Shown: in pieces, positions 17,119-26,539 of the stretch | How positions within the stretch are numbered: position 1 is the stretch's first letter | How the letters are laid out: each line of letters opens with the position of its first letter | NCBI GenBank assembly: GCA_009925585.1 | Contig: RFYK01000009.1 | Location: 1 to 34,208, forward strand | Direction: 5' to 3' | From: Betaproteobacteria bacterium | Lineage (GTDB): Bacteria > Pseudomonadota > Gammaproteobacteria > Burkholderiales > Burkholderiaceae_C | DNA length: 34,208 bases | Position numbers and translations under genes: made by a program | Notes under the pieces: generated by a model | Seen by the model: the letters and a program-made list of their open reading frames with translations, nothing else | Databases searched by the model: none | Told to the model about the DNA's origin: nothing

Positions 17119-17146
17119 CCAACGATTATCAACGGCATGCAAGCTG

Positions 17147-17548
17147 TCATTTGGACCAACATGATGGGACATCGCCTTGCGCGCCGCGTTGCCCGGTTTG
17201 GTCCAAGGTGAGCGCACCGCAGTCGTCTTGCTTTTGTCTCAGAAGGGGTGTGGCGGTCAACACATAACTTTGTGCTTGACTGACCATCGACAAGCGGTAG
17301 GTGAACTCGGGGGTTCGCCAAACTGACTCGGGCAATTCAGCCGGATAACTGCCTTTTGCCATGGCGGCTTGTTCCAGCCATTGTGCAGATTTCACCAAAG
17401 CCACTTTGGCGAGTTGCCGTTGACTGCGCGACTGAGCCTGTTGGTAGACCGGCATGGCGATGGCACTGAGCACACCCACCATGGCCAAGACACACAGCAA
17501 CTCGATCAATGTGAAGCCAGCACTGGGGATGGGTGAGGGACGGGTCAT
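17147..17548 (-). CDS. PilE-like type IV minor pilin
   Basis: A prepilin with the classical class III leader: a short hydrophilic start, then the peptidase site G|FTLIE (SAGFTLIELLCVLAMVGVLS) with Glu at +5 and the hydrophobic N-terminal helix. The globular part ends with a disulfide-type pair (DDCGALTLDQ and PSCWSK). From ATG 17548 the precursor is 133 residues, typical of PilE-like minor pilins. The open frame reaches 17773, but that would overlap pilX extensively. It follows pilX after 28 bases and precedes ribD. Confidence 0.88.
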   Translation of the reverse strand: MTRPSPIPSAGFTLIELLCVLAMVGVLSAIAMPVYQQAQSRSQRQLAKVALVKSAQWLEQAAMAKGSYPAELPESVWRTPEFTYRLSMVSQAQSYVLTATPLLRQKQDDCGALTLDQTGQRGAQGDVPSCWSK

Positions 17549-17576
17549 GGTTTCAGTACAGCGACAAGGCATCGGT

Positions 17577-18212
17577 TCAGGGCAAGAGTTCGAGCACGCG
17601 TTGCAAATCTGCCCACCGAACCGGCTTGTCCGGTGCGCTGGCGGCCGTTGGTTGCCAAACCGCTTGCCAACCTGCTTGGGTTTGACGCTCTGGGTCTGTG
17701 ACCACCACCGTGATGCGGTAGGTGAAGGCCGGGCTGGTGTCAGTCGGTGGCAAGGGGTGGGGCAACAGTTCAACCCAATGAAAGCATTGCAAACCGTTGG
17801 TCAGCGCCACGGCATGGGCCCCGGCGGTTCTTTGAAGCCAATCGGTGCGTTGGTTACCTTGCGCGAGCAGGGATTGGCACAGACCATTGGCACAGCCAGA
17901 ACCGGGAAGAGCGGTGACTGCAGATTTCCATTCGTCCAGCGTCAATGGAATTCGCCACGGTGTTTTGTCAAGAAAGTCTGTGTCAGGTGGTGGGTGTAGG
18001 ACCGCATCGGCGGTGGCCAACAATTGGGTGAGTGCCATTTGGCGCATGTCCCATTGGGCTACATGGTGTCGGCTCCAACCTTGCGCCAACGTGATTTGCC
18101 GCCATCCAGCCAGCAGCAAGACACTGCTGACCATCGACAAAGCGAGCACCGTGGGCAAGGCCATGCCGAGTGGAAGCCTGCGGGATAAGCGATATTTTTG
18201 TGGCCATTTCAT
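17577..18212 (-). CDS. pilX: PilX-like minor pilin assembly protein
   Basis: PilX belongs to the priming complex at the tip of type IV pili and is the GspK counterpart. The 211-residue protein has an N-terminal Arg/Lys-rich leader and a hydrophobic helix PLGMALPTVLALSMVSSVLL. It lacks the +5 Glu, as expected for PilX/GspK. A Cys-containing globular domain follows (SGCANGLCQSLL). ATG 18212 overlaps the pilW stop (ATGA). The usual next gene, pilY1, is not present; a PilE-like gene follows instead. Confidence 0.82.
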   Translation of the reverse strand: MKWPQKYRLSRRLPLGMALPTVLALSMVSSVLLLAGWRQITLAQGWSRHHVAQWDMRQMALTQLLATADAVLHPPPDTDFLDKTPWRIPLTLDEWKSAVTALPGSGCANGLCQSLLAQGNQRTDWLQRTAGAHAVALTNGLQCFHWVELLPHPLPPTDTSPAFTYRITVVVTDPERQTQAGWQAVWQPTAASAPDKPVRWADLQRVLELLP

Positions 18213-18907
18213 GGCGATGAATGAGGCAGGTGCAGCACGGACCGCCATGCCATGGCGCCATTGATCAATGGAACACCTTGACGGCAAGACACACCCGTGG
18301 GTGTGGCATTGACCCCCGCGCCACGGATTTGCAAACACAGGTGAACTGCCCGAACCTCACGCCAATCGGTGACCTCAGCCGCGGACAGCCATTGCATGGA
18401 TTGGGCAGATGTCAGCCCACCTTTGCTGCCCATGCGCTGTGCATAACGAAAGCGAACGTCCTCTGTTTGTTCGGTCAGCGTTTGGTAACTGGCAGTCGAG
18501 CGTGCGGCATCTTTGCAAGCAAACCCCTTCGTGCTGTTGCGCCTGAAATCATCTTGCGTCCAATCCAAGCTGGATGCTTCATGTCCTTGGCAATCTGCGG
18601 GCGTCAGGCTTCGAAATTGCATCAACTGCAATGATTTGTCGTCACCGCTCACCACCGATGTCATGCGATTCAAGACAGGCGAACCTTTGTCGTTGATCCA
18701 CAGTTCGGGCGCACCCGCCCGCATGGCCCGTTCACGCAATTTGCCATTCGCCATGTGCAGCATTTGGTGCAAGTCCATTTGCTGTTGCAACAACAGCTGG
18801 TTGCGTTGTATCCATGCGAATGCGCTGAACGCTGCCATCACCACCCACAAACTGATCGTCATGCCCACCAAACACTGCACCAAACTTTGGCCTTGTTGGT
18901 GTGGCAT
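18209..18907 (-). CDS. pilW: PilW-like minor pilin
   Basis: PilW is a minor pilin of the PilV-PilW-PilX priming subcomplex. The N-terminus MPHQQGQSLVQCLVGMTIS has the prepilin-peptidase Gly followed by a hydrophobic helix (to about residue 33), but +5 is Gln where Glu is expected. The remainder (RNQLLLQQQMDLHQMLHMAN, then a Cys-containing globular domain) is PilW-like. ATG 18907 forms a TGATG overlap with the pilV stop, which fixes the start (232 residues); an upstream start at 18952 would add 15 residues inside pilV. Confidence 0.82.
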   Translation of the reverse strand: MPHQQGQSLVQCLVGMTISLWVVMAAFSAFAWIQRNQLLLQQQMDLHQMLHMANGKLRERAMRAGAPELWINDKGSPVLNRMTSVVSGDDKSLQLMQFRSLTPADCQGHEASSLDWTQDDFRRNSTKGFACKDAARSTASYQTLTEQTEDVRFRYAQRMGSKGGLTSAQSMQWLSAAEVTDWREVRAVHLCLQIRGAGVNATPTGVSCRQGVPLINGAMAWRSVLHLPHSSP

Positions 18908-19389
18908 CACAACCGCCATTCGGTTTGCCAGCAACGGTGTGCGCTGGGGCATGTGTCCAAAGTCGCAGAAGGGGGTGTCGCGGAGGAGCTGGGCCAGACC
19001 AGCAGCAAGCGGACTTGGGATGCATCAGGCGATGTCGTCAGGTTGGCTCTCGCCTGTGGCAGTCTGCGTCGTAACTCTAGCCACCAATCAGCCAAATCGG
19101 CTTGCGCCCACTGTGCCGCGCTGCAAGGGTGGGTGTGGCAGTCTTGTTCTGTGGGAACGCTGTCGAGTCCCAGTTGGTACCAAGGTGCCGCATCCACATG
19201 CACCTGCATGCGTTGCCACAGGTCTTGCGCCATGGCCACTGCCTGTTGCGATGACAGCGTGTCTCGTTGCGCTTGCATGGCTTGCAGTTGCCAAGCCATC
19301 AGGCCCAGACACAACAAGTTGAGCACCATCAGCGCGGCCATCGCCTCCAGCAATGAAAACCCATCGCATCGACTTGAAACGCGTTTCAT
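18907..19389 (-). CDS. pilV: PilV-like minor pilin
   Basis: PilV-type minor pilin. The leader MKRVSSRCDG is followed by the cleavage context G|FSLLEAMAALMVLNLLCLG with Glu at +5 and a long hydrophobic helix. A Cys-bearing globular domain follows (EQDCHTHPCSAAQW, TCPSAHRC). ATG 19389 overlaps the fimT stop (ATGA). Length is 160 residues. It lies between fimT and pilW in the canonical minor-pilin order. Confidence 0.85.
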   Translation of the reverse strand: MKRVSSRCDGFSLLEAMAALMVLNLLCLGLMAWQLQAMQAQRDTLSSQQAVAMAQDLWQRMQVHVDAAPWYQLGLDSVPTEQDCHTHPCSAAQWAQADLADWWLELRRRLPQARANLTTSPDASQVRLLLVWPSSSATPPSATLDTCPSAHRCWQTEWRL

Positions 19390-19907
19390 GTGCAGGAGGT
19401 GGATTTGACAAACCTGAGCCTGCCAACCGTGTTCATGCACACGCTGACAGCGACGGGCAAGTTGCTGGCGCGAGGAGTGATTTGCAAACGCAAGCCTCCG
19501 GCGACGGGTTCGCCTTGGGCATTGACAGGCAACAGATCGTTGGCTGGAAACAGCAGCACACTCAATTCACCGTTCAAAGTGTGACGAAGTGAAGCGGGTT
19601 GTTTGCTGTCTGGCGTGGCGACTTCCCAGCCGCAGCGCCAATCGCCCATGGGCAACAAACTGGCGCAACCGGTGAGTTTTTTCAATTGCAAGGCTTGGCC
19701 GGTACGCAATGCTTGCAAGCGTGCCGACTGCAAATCGGCAGCCCAGTCACGGGCGGCGTTTTCAACCTTTGATCGCCATAGCCATTGACCGACAGAAGGC
19801 GCGGCCAAGGCTGCAGCCACACCGAGCAAGCACAACACCACACACAGTTCTGCGAGGCTGTGACCGGTTTGGGTGGAGATGTATCGCGGTGGCATGACCG
19901 CCATCAT
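19386..19907 (-). CDS. fimT: FimT/GspH-like minor pseudopilin
   Basis: This is the GspH/FimT-type pseudopilin that usually opens minor-pilin operons. The peptidase context is G|HSLAE (TGHSLAELCVVLCLLGVAAA) with Glu at +5, then NAARDWAADLQSARLQALRT, the typical GspH/FimT helix. Its C-terminus carries a Cys-containing globular domain (VCMNTVGRLRF ... STSCT). The first of two adjacent ATGs at 19907 is taken (173 residues); MPPRYIS at 19895 is another option. The gap to nrdR is 53 bases. Confidence 0.85.
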   Translation of the reverse strand: MMAVMPPRYISTQTGHSLAELCVVLCLLGVAAALAAPSVGQWLWRSKVENAARDWAADLQSARLQALRTGQALQLKKLTGCASLLPMGDWRCGWEVATPDSKQPASLRHTLNGELSVLLFPANDLLPVNAQGEPVAGGLRLQITPRASNLPVAVSVCMNTVGRLRFVKSTSCT

Positions 19908-19911
19908 CCTG

Positions 19912-19962
19912 AACAGCGGGCAAAAAAAATGTGTTCTAAGCCCTGTTTTGCGGTGCGCTGTT
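19912..19962 (-). other. Imperfect nested inverted repeat between nrdR and fimT
   Basis: Outer arms AACAGC (19912-19917) and GCTGTT (19957-19962) enclose inner arms GGGC (19918-19921) and GCCC (19940-19943), with an A8 run on the plus strand. On the transcribed minus strand this reads as a stem with a T8 stretch inside the loop, not after it. It is therefore not a normal terminator, but could be an RNA processing or attenuation structure at the only large gap between glyA and the pilin genes. Confidence 0.25.
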
Positions 19963-20410
19963 AACGCCTGAACTCATCCACCAAGGTTTTGAATTCGTCG
20001 ACGTCTTCAAAGCTGCGGTAAACACTTGCAAACCTGACATAAGCCACTTTGTCGAGTTTTTTTAATTCGCGCATCACCAATTCGCCAATGCGGGTGGAGG
20101 CTACTTCGCGTTGTGACAAGGTCAGCAACTTGTCCTCAATGCGTTCAATTGCTGCATCGACTTGTTCGGTACTGACCGGGCGCTTGCGCAACGCCAAATT
20201 CAGCGAACTGCGCAACTTACTTCGGTCATAGTCGATGCGCCTTCCGTCTTTTTTGACCACCGCGGGGTAGCTGACATCCGCGCGTTCATAAGTCGTGAAA
20301 CGTTTCTCGCAATGGCCGCAAGAGCGGCGGCGTCGAATGGAATCGCCCTCTTCAGACATGCGTGTTTCCATGACCTGGGTTTCCACGTGACTGCAAAAAG
20401 GGCATTTCAT
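19961..20410 (-). CDS. nrdR: Transcriptional repressor NrdR
   Basis: NrdR represses ribonucleotide reductase genes in response to ATP/dATP. The 149-residue protein has the N-terminal zinc ribbon (MKCPFCSH and [13 protein letters not shown]), then an ATP-cone domain starting [18 protein letters not shown] with [20 protein letters not shown]. It starts 4 bases after glyA and is therefore co-transcribed with it, a conserved beta-proteobacterial pairing. Confidence 0.97.
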   Translation of the reverse strand: MKCPFCSHVETQVMETRMSEEGDSIRRRRSCGHCEKRFTTYERADVSYPAVVKKDGRRIDYDRSKLRSSLNLALRKRPVSTEQVDAAIERIEDKLLTLSQREVASTRIGELVMRELKKLDKVAYVRFASVYRSFEDVDEFKTLVDEFRR

Positions 20411-20414
20411 GGGG

Positions 20415-21659
20415 TTACCTGTACACCGGAAAACGGCTGGTCAGGGCGTGCACCTTGGCGCGTACCTGCGCAATGTGAGCTTCATCGTTCGGGTGTTCAA
20501 GCACATCGGCGATCAGGTGCGCTGTGGCACGGGCTTCTTCGTCTTTGAAACCCCGCGTGGTCATGGCCGGTGTGCCGATGCGAACGCCGCTGGTGACCAT
20601 GGGTTTTTCTGGGTCGTTGGGGATGGCGTTTTTGTTGATGGTCATGTGGGCGTTACCCAATGCCAATTCGGCGGCTTTGCCCGTGATGCCTTTGGCGCGC
20701 AAATCGACCAACATGACATGGCTTTGGGTACCTCCACTGACAATGCGCAAACCACGCTCGGTGAGGGTTTGTGCAACGATTTGCGCGTTTTTCAGTACCT
20801 GTTGTTGGTAGGCCTTGAAGCTGGGGTCAAGTGCTTCTTTGAAAGCCACTGCTTTGGCGGCGATCACATGCATCAAGGGTCCGCCTTGCAGGCCGGGAAA
20901 CACCGCGCTGTTGATGGCTTTTTCGTGTTCGGCTTTCATCAAGATGATGCCGCCCCGAGGACCACGCAGGCTTTTGTGGGTGGTGGAGGTGACCACGTCG
21001 GCGTGGGGCACCGGGTTGGGATAGACACCTGCCGCGATCAAGCCGGCGTAATGCGCCATGTCCACCAAAAACACCGCGCCAATGGCTTTGGCCACTTTGG
21101 CAAAGCGTGCAAAGTCGATGTGCAAGCTGTAGGCCGATGCGCCAGCGATGATCAACTTGGGGCGGGTGGCCATGGCCTTGGCTTCCATGGCGTCGTAGTC
21201 GATTTCTTCTTTGGCGTTCAGTCCATAGCTTTCTACGTTGAACCATTTCCCCGACAAATTCAATGGCATGCCATGGGTCAAGTGGCCGCCTTCGGCCAAG
21301 CTCATGCCCATGATCGTGTCGCCGGGTTTCAAGAATGCCAAGAACACCGCTTGGTTGGCTGATGCACCGCAATGCGGTTGCACATTGGCGGCGTCTGCGC
21401 CGAACAATTGCTTGACGCGGTCGATCGCGAGTTGCTCGGCAACGTCGACATTTTCACAACCGCCGTAATACCGTTTGCCGGGATAGCCCTCTGCGTATTT
21501 GTTGGTCAGCTGAGTGCCTTGCGCTTGCATGACTGCGGGCGAGGCATAGTTTTCGCTCGCGATCAATTCGATATGGTGTTCTTGTCGCTGGTTTTCGTTC
21601 TGAATGGCCGCCCAAAGTTCAGGGTCAGTTTGCGCCATCAGTTGCGAGCGTTGGTACAT
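20415..21659 (-). CDS. glyA: Serine hydroxymethyltransferase
   Basis: GlyA interconverts serine and glycine with tetrahydrofolate, the main one-carbon source. Sequence marks are [57 protein letters not shown] and the PLP-lysine segment [13 protein letters not shown]. From ATG 21659 the protein is 414 residues, normal for the family. A GGAG lies 6 bases before this ATG and supports the start over upstream codons that would enter the previous gene. Confidence 0.97.
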   Translation of the reverse strand: MYQRSQLMAQTDPELWAAIQNENQRQEHHIELIASENYASPAVMQAQGTQLTNKYAEGYPGKRYYGGCENVDVAEQLAIDRVKQLFGADAANVQPHCGASANQAVFLAFLKPGDTIMGMSLAEGGHLTHGMPLNLSGKWFNVESYGLNAKEEIDYDAMEAKAMATRPKLIIAGASAYSLHIDFARFAKVAKAIGAVFLVDMAHYAGLIAAGVYPNPVPHADVVTSTTHKSLRGPRGGIILMKAEHEKAINSAVFPGLQGGPLMHVIAAKAVAFKEALDPSFKAYQQQVLKNAQIVAQTLTERGLRIVSGGTQSHVMLVDLRAKGITGKAAELALGNAHMTINKNAIPNDPEKPMVTSGVRIGTPAMTTRGFKDEEARATAHLIADVLEHPNDEAHIAQVRAKVHALTSRFPVYR

Positions 21660-21679
21660 GTTGTCTCCGTGAGAAAAGT

Positions 21680-22501
21680 TCAAGGTTTGGAAGGGGATTC
21701 TTTGAATGGACTGAAGTTTTTGGCCTTGTCCCATAAATCGACCAAGCCGTCTTCGGCAGGTGTTTTGGGGGTGGCGATGGCCACACTCTTGCCGTTGGCA
21801 ATGTCGTGCAACCGTTGCTGCTCTGCCAATACTTTGCCGACGTAACCGCCGTCCTCTCCGCTGTTGCCGGCGCCGACATATTGACGCAATCCAGCTTCAA
21901 TGCTGCCGTTTCGATCAATCGCTTCGCGCAAGACCATGGCACCGACACGCAAATTGGCCACCGGGTCAAAGGCTGCGAACTCACCGCCGAAGTTATCGTA
22001 TTTTTCGGTATGCACATCGGTGCGAACTTGCATCAAACCTTGTGCGCCCATGGTACTTTGGGCAAACGGGTTGAAGCCGGATTCAATCGCCATCACGGCC
22101 AAAATCAGTGCGGGATCCAATTTTTTTTGTTTGCCAATGTCGTAGGCCTCGGCCACCAACGCGCTCAAGGGTTCGGGGGCAACTCGGTATTTGCGGCTCA
22201 ACCAGTAAGCGATGGCGGCTTGTTCTTTGGGCAAATCACGGGGATCAACAGCGGTGGCACGGTCCACCGCATCTGCGTCATCGCTGAAACCGAAATCCAA
22301 ACCGTGACGGTTTTGCAACCAGTCGATCAATTGAACTTCCACGCTGTCGCGCAAATCGGTTTGTGTGCTGAAAACCAGTAAAAAGCAAAAAACCGCCAAA
22401 CCGAGCAAAGCCAATCCGCTGTGGGTAATGAGGAAAAAGCCCTGGCCAATATCCGCCACGATGACCTTGACCGATGCCTTGATCGTTTCAAACAGTTGCA
22501 T
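21680..22501 (-). CDS. Membrane-anchored lytic transglycosylase (SLT family)
   Basis: It cleaves the MurNAc-GlcNAc bond of peptidoglycan in the periplasm. The 273-residue protein has an N-terminal membrane anchor about residues 22-44 ([20 protein letters not shown]) and an SLT domain about residues 110-230. The catalytic Glu is in [15 protein letters not shown], followed by GAQGLMQV and [14 protein letters not shown]. It is the first gene of the long minus-strand array, 20 bases before glyA, and is divergent from the DUF349 gene. Confidence 0.87.
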   Translation of the reverse strand: MQLFETIKASVKVIVADIGQGFFLITHSGLALLGLAVFCFLLVFSTQTDLRDSVEVQLIDWLQNRHGLDFGFSDDADAVDRATAVDPRDLPKEQAAIAYWLSRKYRVAPEPLSALVAEAYDIGKQKKLDPALILAVMAIESGFNPFAQSTMGAQGLMQVRTDVHTEKYDNFGGEFAAFDPVANLRVGAMVLREAIDRNGSIEAGLRQYVGAGNSGEDGGYVGKVLAEQQRLHDIANGKSVAIATPKTPAEDGLVDLWDKAKNFSPFKESPSKP

Positions 22502-22585
22502 CTGTGCATTTTAAGCCTTTGCCCTTAAGCCCTGTCACAATAGAGCGCTCAGCCCATCAGGGTTCAACCTAGCGATCTGACTGCC

Positions 22586-25216
22586 GTGAATACCCCCTCC
22601 CACAGTTCTCCTGACTTGTCCGCCTTAGATGCTTTGACGGGTGGCGCCATCACCGCTGCGACCGCTGGCGAAAGACTGACCCGCGTTCGTCAATGGCTCG
22701 ATACCGAACCCTCAGTCGAGGTGTTGCAACAGGTTTTCAAAGAACTCAGCGCACGCGACAAAGGGGCAGCCAAGCCAGTCAAAGAAAAGATCGAAGAACT
22801 GCGTCGCTCTAAAAACCAAGATGCCTTGGCCGATGAATGGGCGACCAAAGCAAATGCCTTGCTGAACCACCCGAAATTGAATTTGGCCGATGCCATGGCG
22901 TGGGCGCGCGATGCCGCCAAGGCGGGTGCACCGTTGTCGCGTGAACCATTGTCTGGTTTGCGCTTGGCGCTGGCGGAATTGGTCAAACACATTGAAGACT
23001 TGGCGCACCGTGCCCAAGTGTTGCGTGAATCAGCGTTGTTGATGGCCCAGCGCATCGAAGTCTTGTCAACCAAGCCATGGACGGAAGCCGTCGAACTGAG
23101 GTCCACACTGCAAGCGGACTTGCAGCGCTTTGACACCGAATGGCAAGCGCTCAGCCAAGACCGCCATTGGCAAAGCGTGGACCCTAAATACCCTGCCATC
23201 CTCAACGAAGGTGCACAGCACATTCATCTGGTGTGGGACGCATTCCATGCCGCTTTGACGCAAACCGAGGCGGCTGCCTCGGATGCCAGTTTGCCCCTGC
23301 CTGGTGTGCCTGCATGGGCAGACCAATTGCGTGTGTTGCGAGGCGAGGTGGCCAAACCCGCCCCGGTCGCGGCCAGCAAGCCTGCGGTCGATCCGGCCCA
23401 ACAAGCGCAGGCCGTGCAAGCGGTTGAACAACTCTTGCAAACGCTGGATACCGAACTGGCATTGGGCCACAGCAAGGCCACCACGTCTGCGGCGACCGCA
23501 CTGAAACAAGCCCTCAAAACCCACGGACGTTCATTGCCCACTGACCTCGAAGCCAGCGCGCAATTGGCGTTGACCAAGGCGACCGAATTGGAAGGTTGGC
23601 AACGTTGGCGCGCCGACCAGTTGCGCACCGAGTTGGTCACCAAAGCCGAGGGATTGCTCAAACCAGCCACAGCGCCACAGCCTGACACTGCCCCCGAGCC
23701 AACCGCTCCTCCAGAACAATCATGGGTGCCCGTGGTCACGGGACGCAAATTGCAAGAAACCTTGCGCCAACTGCGCGAGGCTTGGAAGCAAACCGACCAA
23801 GGTGGGCAACCCAACCATGCGTTATGGAAACGCTTTGATCAGGCTTGTAACCGAGCGTACCCATTCGTGCAAGAGTGGTTGGAAAAAGCCAAAGCTGAAT
23901 CACAAGCACACCGCGAGCAGCGACTGGCGTTGTTGGCCGAGGTGGCCGCGTGGACGCAAGCCCACGCAGGCAACACCGATTGGAAAAAGCAAGCGCGCGA
24001 ATTGCATCAGTTTTCTGAACGCTGGCGCAACAGTGGTCATTTGAGCGAAAAAACATTTGCTGAATTGCAGGTGCAATGGAAAGCTGCCATGTCCAGCGCC
24101 CATGCCGCGTTGGAGCAGGCGCAAGCAGCCAGCATCGCCAACCGTCGCGCCATGATTGAAGAAGCCAAACAATTGGCCAGTGCCACTGTGCTCAAAATTG
24201 ACGCGGTCAAAGCATTGCAACAACGTTGGCAACATGAATCGCAAGCAGTGGCGCTGGATCGCAAATTGGCCCAAAAACTGTGGGACGCATTCCGTCAACC
24301 CTTGGACGAGGCCTTTCAGCGCAAAACCCAAGACCGCAGTCAACAGACACAAGCCTTGTCAGCGCATGACCAAGCGGTGTTGGATGCCTCCAAGGCGTTG
24401 GAAACTGCCATTGCGCAAGGGGATGTGGCGGTCATTCGACAAGCCATGCAGCATTTGAGCCAGGTGGTCACAGCGCAGCCCATCAAGGTTGAGCCTTCAG
24501 ACGCCAAGCCCATAGTCGAAGAAGCCCCCATGCCAGCCATGGAAGAACCGGTCGAGGCCGAAGCCAAGCCACCTGCACCCCCGAAAAAAGTGGTGGCGGT
24601 GCGTGGTGATGACCGTCCAGGACAGAAAAAAACCGAACCTGTGGTGGCTGGACGTTTTGGTGACAAGCCCGGCGCCCGACGCAACGAGCGTGACGCACCA
24701 AGCAGACGACCAGAACGTGACGCGCCTCGTGGACGTGAGTCGTTTGCCGAGCGCGGCCCGCGCTTAGGAGACGCGGCTTACCGCGCGCAGCGCCACGCCA
24801 TCGAGCAAGCTGAAATGGCCTTGAAAAAATTGGCCATGCAAGCCCATGGCGAAGTGTTGGTCAATGTGTTGACGGCTTGGGACAAGCGCGATGCAACACA
24901 ACTTCCTGCGGCGAAAGAATTGGGTTCACGGGTCACCGCTGTGCAACGGCAAGACTGGGTCAATGCCATCAAATCAGACGCCAAGGGCGACGCGGCCACT
25001 GCTCTGTTGCGATTAGAAATGGCCGCGGAAGTCAACACGCCGGCTGACCACCAAGCAGCGAGACGCAACCTTCAATTGGTTTTGCTGACCAAGCGCCACG
25101 AAGCGCCGCCGGCCCAAACATGGGCACAAGACGTTGCAACGGTTTTGCAATCTGCTCACTCCTCAGAAGCCGCACAACGCTTGCAGCAAGTGCTCAGGGT
25201 GTTGCTCAGGCGTTGA
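22586..25216 (+). CDS. Large DUF349-domain protein
   Basis: An 876-residue, mostly alpha-helical cytoplasmic protein of the DUF349 family, starting at GTG 22586. It is rich in Ala, Gln, Leu and Trp heptad-like helices. DUF349-type segments include LREAWKQTDQGGQPNHALWK, LHQFSERWRNSGHLSE and LWDAFRQPLDEAFQRK. Two Pro/Ala-rich linkers (about residues 250-275 and 365-385) and a highly charged Arg-rich low-complexity region (about 690-730) separate the helical blocks. Its biochemical role is unknown in my reading. Its last 11 bases overlap the end of the convergent lpxH. Confidence 0.85.
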   Translation: MNTPSHSSPDLSALDALTGGAITAATAGERLTRVRQWLDTEPSVEVLQQVFKELSARDKGAAKPVKEKIEELRRSKNQDALADEWATKANALLNHPKLNLADAMAWARDAAKAGAPLSREPLSGLRLALAELVKHIEDLAHRAQVLRESALLMAQRIEVLSTKPWTEAVELRSTLQADLQRFDTEWQALSQDRHWQSVDPKYPAILNEGAQHIHLVWDAFHAALTQTEAAASDASLPLPGVPAWADQLRVLRGEVAKPAPVAASKPAVDPAQQAQAVQAVEQLLQTLDTELALGHSKATTSAATALKQALKTHGRSLPTDLEASAQLALTKATELEGWQRWRADQLRTELVTKAEGLLKPATAPQPDTAPEPTAPPEQSWVPVVTGRKLQETLRQLREAWKQTDQGGQPNHALWKRFDQACNRAYPFVQEWLEKAKAESQAHREQRLALLAEVAAWTQAHAGNTDWKKQARELHQFSERWRNSGHLSEKTFAELQVQWKAAMSSAHAALEQAQAASIANRRAMIEEAKQLASATVLKIDAVKALQQRWQHESQAVALDRKLAQKLWDAFRQPLDEAFQRKTQDRSQQTQALSAHDQAVLDASKALETAIAQGDVAVIRQAMQHLSQVVTAQPIKVEPSDAKPIVEEAPMPAMEEPVEAEAKPPAPPKKVVAVRGDDRPGQKKTEPVVAGRFGDKPGARRNERDAPSRRPERDAPRGRESFAERGPRLGDAAYRAQRHAIEQAEMALKKLAMQAHGEVLVNVLTAWDKRDATQLPAAKELGSRVTAVQRQDWVNAIKSDAKGDAATALLRLEMAAEVNTPADHQAARRNLQLVLLTKRHEAPPAQTWAQDVATVLQSAHSSEAAQRLQQVLRVLLRR

Positions 25217-26009
25217 CTGGGGCGGGCAGGGCTTGTCTTGAGAAGCCACTGCCTTTTACCCATTGCAATGATTGCAAACGCGGGGGTGTGGCCAGTGCAT
25301 CCCAATCGCTCAGCACCACGCGCTGCAGTCCGTTTGGCAAAAGGTGTTCATCGGGCATGTGTGTATGGCCATGAATCAACACCGATGTGCCTGTGGCGTG
25401 CAGCCATTGCACACAAGCGGCTTCGTCCACATCGGCCCAGTTTTCCATCATGGACTTGTTGGCCAAGCTTTGTGCTTTCAGTGCTTTGGCCAGTTGCATG
25501 CGGTCTTGCAAACTGCTGGCGTTCAATTGCACCAAGCTTTGCGCTGAGCGAATCGTTTGACGGTAGGACTGGTAAGCCGTGTCCGACAAACACAGGGCGT
25601 CTCCATGGCTGAGTAACCAAAGCTGTCCGTCCACCTGCACCACGCAAGGGTCGCTGACAGCGGTCATGCCGGCAGCTTCGCAGGCCGTTGCGCCGAACAA
25701 AAAATCCCGGTTGCCCACCAGCCAGTAAATTGGCGTGGTTTGACTCAAGGCATGAAGGCGGGCGAGGCAGTCGCGTTCAAAGCTGGCGGGCGGGTGTTGC
25801 AAGATATCGTCGCCCAACCAAACATCAAACAGGTCGCCCAAGATGAACACTGCATCCACATTCAGTGTCTTTAAATGGTCAGACCAAGCGTGAAAAGTGG
25901 CGGGTTCGTCTGCCCGCAAATGCACATCAGACAAAAATGCAATGCGCTGACAGTCACGCAAATCCAAGGTGGTGAGTGAAGCAGGCAAGGGCGCTGCCAA
26001 GGTGTCCAC
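25206..26009 (-). CDS. lpxH: UDP-2,3-diacylglucosamine diphosphatase LpxH
   Basis: LpxH removes UMP from UDP-2,3-diacylglucosamine in lipid A synthesis, at the cytoplasmic membrane face. All calcineurin-like phosphatase motifs with metal ligands are present: AFLSDVHL, LGDLFDVWLG, VGNRDFLFG, SHGDALC and IHGHTHMP. Length is 267 from ATG 26009, 21 bases after ppiB. It is convergent with the DUF349 gene and their stop codons lie within the same 12 bases. Confidence 0.95.
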   Translation of the reverse strand: MDTLAAPLPASLTTLDLRDCQRIAFLSDVHLRADEPATFHAWSDHLKTLNVDAVFILGDLFDVWLGDDILQHPPASFERDCLARLHALSQTTPIYWLVGNRDFLFGATACEAAGMTAVSDPCVVQVDGQLWLLSHGDALCLSDTAYQSYRQTIRSAQSLVQLNASSLQDRMQLAKALKAQSLANKSMMENWADVDEAACVQWLHATGTSVLIHGHTHMPDEHLLPNGLQRVVLSDWDALATPPRLQSLQWVKGSGFSRQALPAPVNA

Positions 26010-26030
26010 ATCAGACCTGCGAGAGGGTGT

Positions 26031-26537
26031 TCAGACCAACACGGCTTTGGTGATCAGCACATCGTCTTTGGGCACATCGTCGTGAAAGCCGCGTCTGCCG
26101 GTTGACACTTTGGTGATGGCGTCGACCACATCGGTGCCGTCAACCACTTTGCCAAACACCGCATAACCCCAACCAGAAGGCGTGGGTGAAGTGTGGTTGA
26201 GAAAGTCGTTGTCTTTGACATTGATGAAAAACTGTGCGGTGGCTGAATGCGGGTCGCTGGTTCGTGCCATGGCAACCGTGTAGCAATCATTGGCCAACCC
26301 GTTGTTGGCTTCGTTTTCAAGCGTGGTGCCGACTTTTTTCTCTTTCAAGCCGGGGCCCATGCCGCCACCTTGCACCATGAAACCGGGAATGACGCGGTGA
26401 AAAATGGTGTCGTCGTAGTGACCTTTTTCGACGTATTCCAAAAAATTGGCGACGGTTTTGGGTGCTTTTTCAGCGTCAAGTTCTAAGGTGATGACACCGT
26501 GTTCTTGGACATGCAGTTCGACTTTGGGGTTGGACAT
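26031..26537 (-). CDS. ppiB: Cytoplasmic peptidyl-prolyl cis-trans isomerase B (cyclophilin)
   Basis: A cyclophilin accelerating proline isomerisation in folding proteins. The 168-residue protein lacks a signal peptide and carries the active-site residues in [23 protein letters not shown] and [13 protein letters not shown]. It starts at ATG 26537, two bases after the ppiA stop. It resembles the adjacent ppiA closely, which suggests an old tandem duplication split between cytoplasm and periplasm. Confidence 0.95.
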   Translation of the reverse strand: MSNPKVELHVQEHGVITLELDAEKAPKTVANFLEYVEKGHYDDTIFHRVIPGFMVQGGGMGPGLKEKKVGTTLENEANNGLANDCYTVAMARTSDPHSATAQFFINVKDNDFLNHTSPTPSGWGYAVFGKVVDGTDVVDAITKVSTGRRGFHDDVPKDDVLITKAVLV

Positions 26538-26539
26538 GG

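Noticed and set aside
17119-17146. FMN riboswitch before ribD
   Set aside because: The gap is 28 bases and shows no RFN-like conserved blocks.
20409-21362. Long plus-strand open frame (317 residues) over glyA
   Set aside because: It lies fully antisense to an intact glyA and has shadow-frame composition.
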